DNA of 64,000 bases from contig QYAI01000050.1 of the NCBI GenBank assembly GCA_003988855.1, positions 1 to 64,000 of the forward strand. Direction: 5' to 3'. Source of the DNA: Arachnopeziza araneosa (lineage: Eukaryota > Ascomycota > Leotiomycetes > Helotiales > Arachnopezizaceae). The notes beneath the pieces are model-generated. The model was not told where the DNA came from. It did not search any database and saw nothing but the letters and a program-made list of their open reading frames with translations. Each line of letters starts with the position of its first letter. The stretch's first letter is position 1. Positions 61,786 to 64,000 of this stretch are shown piece after piece. The position numbers and the translations under genes are program-made.

Positions 61786-64000
61786 TCAAATCACATTAAC
61801 CAACCCCTTTTTCTTCATTCCTCCTTCACTAGGGCTTCTCTCCCTCCTCGAACTGGCAGTCGGACTCATACTTTCACCCTGACTATTCTTCCGCGATCTA
61901 CTAGCCGCCTCTTCGCTATCTAGTCTCTTCCTCCAATCTGCGAGACTGCCACTTAATCCCGACGTCGCCCCTGTGGTTATCGGAATCATCGGCTCGGAAG
62001 GTTTCTCTTCAAAGTCGAATGAGTTGCTGAGACGGTAGCTCTTATTCGTGTTCTGCCAGTGGCTGCGCAGGGTTTCTAGCTCGTTGGCGAGACTATCTAA
62101 TGCCATGGAATTGCGATTCGCTCCATCGTAGAGTGAACTCTCGGATACAGAGTCTGTGCCTGAGAGTGTGCGTTGATGACTGACGTGTTGTGAGCCATTG
62201 GCGTCAGGTTGGCGGGATTGTCGGCGGAACTGGTCGACCGAGTTGGTGACTTGGTCGAGAAGGACAGAAACTTTGGATTCGGCGTCTTGGGCCCGTTGCT
62301 CGAGAAGAACATTCTCCTTTTGGAGTTGCGAGAGGTCAAATTGCGCTTGGGAGGAGGAGGCTGTGAGTTGACGATAAGTCTGTTCAAGCTGATCGCGCTG
62401 TTGTTGAGCGGTAGCCAATTCTTTTCGAACTTCGCTCATTTGACGTTCGAGGTGATTAGCTGAGGCTCTGGTTTCGGCTTGGAGGGACTCGATTTGTTCA
62501 GTCAGCGATGCACGTTCTTCTTCCCATTCGTTTGGAACTTCACGAGCCGCAGCACCCTGCACTTCTGCGTCCACGAGCTGCTCTTTTAATCTGGTGTTGT
62601 CTGATTTGTATTTAGCAAGTTCATCTTTCATTCGTTTAAGCATCTTCTCGGTGCCTTTTACGTAGTGGACGGCAGATTGGTAGTCATTCTCCAGTTGAGA
62701 GAGTTTCTCCCGATATGTACTATCAGCTTCTTGCTCCCTATTCTCATATGTCTCCTTGGTTTCCTGGTGGGCTAGCACGCTGGAAGCTAGCTGCTGCTCT
62801 AGCTCTCGGACGCGAGAAAGCTCATTCTCGACTGATGCTGACCTAGGACTAGAAATACCACGGGCTCTTGAAGCACCAACAGGACTGATACCGCGTTCGC
62901 TAAGAATATCTTTGAGAGTGTTGTGTTGAACATGAACCGCGTTTGTCTCTAGTTGTTGATTCGCTAGTTGATACTTCATGTCTGAATTGGCCGCCTGAAG
63001 AGTTTGGACTTCACGCATTGTAGATTGAAGCTGCTTTCGAATCGACATGCCCTCTCTACTAGATTGTTCTTGATAGACCTCCAAGCCAGCAATTCTTTCT
63101 TCGGCGGTTCGCAATTTCTCAGACGCTACATCAGCTGCAGACTGGTATTTTCGAACCAAGGTATTAGCTGCTTGAAGTTGAGATTGCAGAGCAGCAGCCT
63201 TATCGTCCTTTGAAGAGATTTTAGCACCAATATCACGGGCAGCAACCCTGTCAAGACCAGAAAGAACAGCTTGTCTGTGGGTCCTGGCTTCGTTCGCATG
63301 TTGCTCCGCAAGTTGCTCAGCATCTCGTAATCTACGTATTGCTATTTCTAATTCACTCGTCCGCGTTTCGTGTTCTGCTCGCAGTTGAGAAAGTTTGACC
63401 TCAACCTTCTCTCTTTGAGTACGCTCGTCTTCAAGTTTTCGCTCTAGAAGATTCCTCATATCTGCCGAAGAAGCTACAGCTTCGCGAAGAGACTCAAAGG
63501 TATCACTATGATCTTTTGACGAGCCGACTACGTCAGTGTACTTTGATTCCAATTCATCCTTATCGGCCTGTAATAATTGTGCCGCAGCAACCGCTTCTGC
63601 ACATATGACAGCTTCTTCTCTAGCCTGCATCTGAGACTCATGAAGTTCGGCTTTTAGTCTTTCTACTTCCGCCGAGTTCTGTTGCTTATAAGCTTCCAGC
63701 TCCGCCATCCGGGTTTGCGTTGCCGATGAGATTTCTTCAGCTAGTTGGCGGGCTCTTTTCTCAGCTTCAAGTTCGGAGGTCGATATCTCATGCCTGTTCT
63801 GAAGAGCGCGTTGATCCGCTAAAACCGCGGCAAGCTTTCGGCTGATATCAGTTGATCTATCATTAGACATGCTATTGATATCTCGGTCAATTTCAGGGTG
63901 AGGTGAGTTGGTCTGGCTGCCACCATGAGCTGCTAGCTTTGCTTTAGCATAAACCGCCTCTCGAACAGCTGCATCTCTTTGCTTTTCTACTTCTGCGATC
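61786..64000 (-). CDS. Long coiled-coil protein, C-terminal part, probably Tea1/Kel1-like cell-end marker
   Basis: The frame is open from the window edge (64000) to the stop at 61786, so this is a 5'-partial gene; the ATG at 63870 is internal. About 730 residues are visible: AEVEKQRDAAVREAVYAKAK, then about 550 residues of almost unbroken heptads (for example SELEAEKRARQLAEEISSAT, LERKLEDERTQREKVEVKLS and QLENDYQSAVHYVKGTEKML). The C-terminal tail has LANELETLRSHWQNTNKSYR, LSNSFDFEEKPSEP, SLADWRKRLDSEEAASRSRK and ends KKKGLVNVI. I associate the ETLRSHW..T.K.YRLS..FDFE and SLADWRKRLD tail with fungal Kel1/Tea1 kelch-repeat polarity proteins, whose N-terminal kelch domain would lie outside the window. 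That assignment is from memory of the family and not certain. Confidence 0.7.
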   Translation of the reverse strand, partial: IAEVEKQRDAAVREAVYAKAKLAAHGGSQTNSPHPEIDRDINSMSNDRSTDISRKLAAVLADQRALQNRHEISTSELEAEKRARQLAEEISSATQTRMAELEAYKQQNSAEVERLKAELHESQMQAREEAVICAEAVAAAQLLQADKDELESKYTDVVGSSKDHSDTFESLREAVASSADMRNLLERKLEDERTQREKVEVKLSQLRAEHETRTSELEIAIRRLRDAEQLAEQHANEARTHRQAVLSGLDRVAARDIGAKISSKDDKAAALQSQLQAANTLVRKYQSAADVASEKLRTAEERIAGLEVYQEQSSREGMSIRKQLQSTMREVQTLQAANSDMKYQLANQQLETNAVHVQHNTLKDILSERGISPVGASRARGISSPRSASVENELSRVRELEQQLASSVLAHQETKETYENREQEADSTYREKLSQLENDYQSAVHYVKGTEKMLKRMKDELAKYKSDNTRLKEQLVDAEVQGAAAREVPNEWEEERASLTEQIESLQAETRASANHLERQMSEVRKELATAQQQRDQLEQTYRQLTASSSQAQFDLSQLQKENVLLEQRAQDAESKVSVLLDQVTNSVDQFRRQSRQPDANGSQHVSHQRTLSGTDSVSESSLYDGANRNSMALDSLANELETLRSHWQNTNKSYRLSNSFDFEEKPSEPMIPITTGATSGLSGSLADWRKRLDSEEAASRSRKNSQGESMSPTASSRRERSPSEGGMKKKGLVNVI

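Overview
The window is eukaryotic and almost certainly a filamentous ascomycete (Pezizomycotina). Genes are compact and carry many very short introns, mostly 43-65 nt, with GT(A/G)AGT-like donors, CTAAC/CTGAC-like branch points and YAG acceptors. The protein families are typical of these fungi: HET domain, Zn2Cys6 regulators, GH92 and GH55 enzymes, DHA1/DHA2 transporters and a Spd1/Dif1-type RNR inhibitor. I lean towards Leotiomycetes but cannot prove it. Exon structures were built by hand from reading frames and splice signals; for most genes the summed exon length is a multiple of three, and junctions that would not resolve are flagged.

Layout. 1-5 kb: AT-rich left edge, a gene with a fungal STAND/Helo-like N-terminus, and a four-exon gene with a glycine-rich lipid-transfer-like tail. 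5-10 kb: a GC-rich acyltransferase-3 gene and a four-exon secreted GH92 mannosidase. 10-17 kb: short tandem repeats, a Zn2Cys6 plus C2H2 regulator, a C2H2 regulator, an 82-bp foldback element and a degenerate tandem array. 17-25 kb: a small three-exon gene, a membrane-anchored Ser/Thr-rich protein, a small charged protein, an APH-like kinase and a decayed MFS transporter. 27-31 kb: a Zn2Cys6 regulator divergent from a DHA2 transporter. 31-35 kb: an RNR inhibitor with a PIP box, and phosducin-like protein 2. 35-45 kb: an AT-rich decayed zone with GH55 and SGNH-hydrolase relics, an intact HET gene, orphan open frames and a tRNA-Glu. 46-48 kb: a BBE-type flavin oxidase with an in-frame stop. 50-64 kb: conserved housekeeping genes (bZIP factor, CDP-alcohol phosphotransferase, MFS transporter, coatomer gamma, and a Tea1/Kel1-like coiled coil cut by the edge).

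The most unusual item is tRNA-Glu(UUC) at 44925-45069. Its cloverleaf is perfectly paired only after removing two inserts: a 23-nt insert at the canonical 37/38 position and a 51-nt insert inside the D-loop. The D-loop insert begins GTAAGT, contains CTAAC 12 nt before its end, and ends in AAG, so it looks like a spliceosomal intron inside a Pol III gene. A second theme is loss of coding function by in-frame TAA/TAG codons in frames that otherwise read through, which fits RIP-type CpA-to-TpA mutation in the accessory parts.
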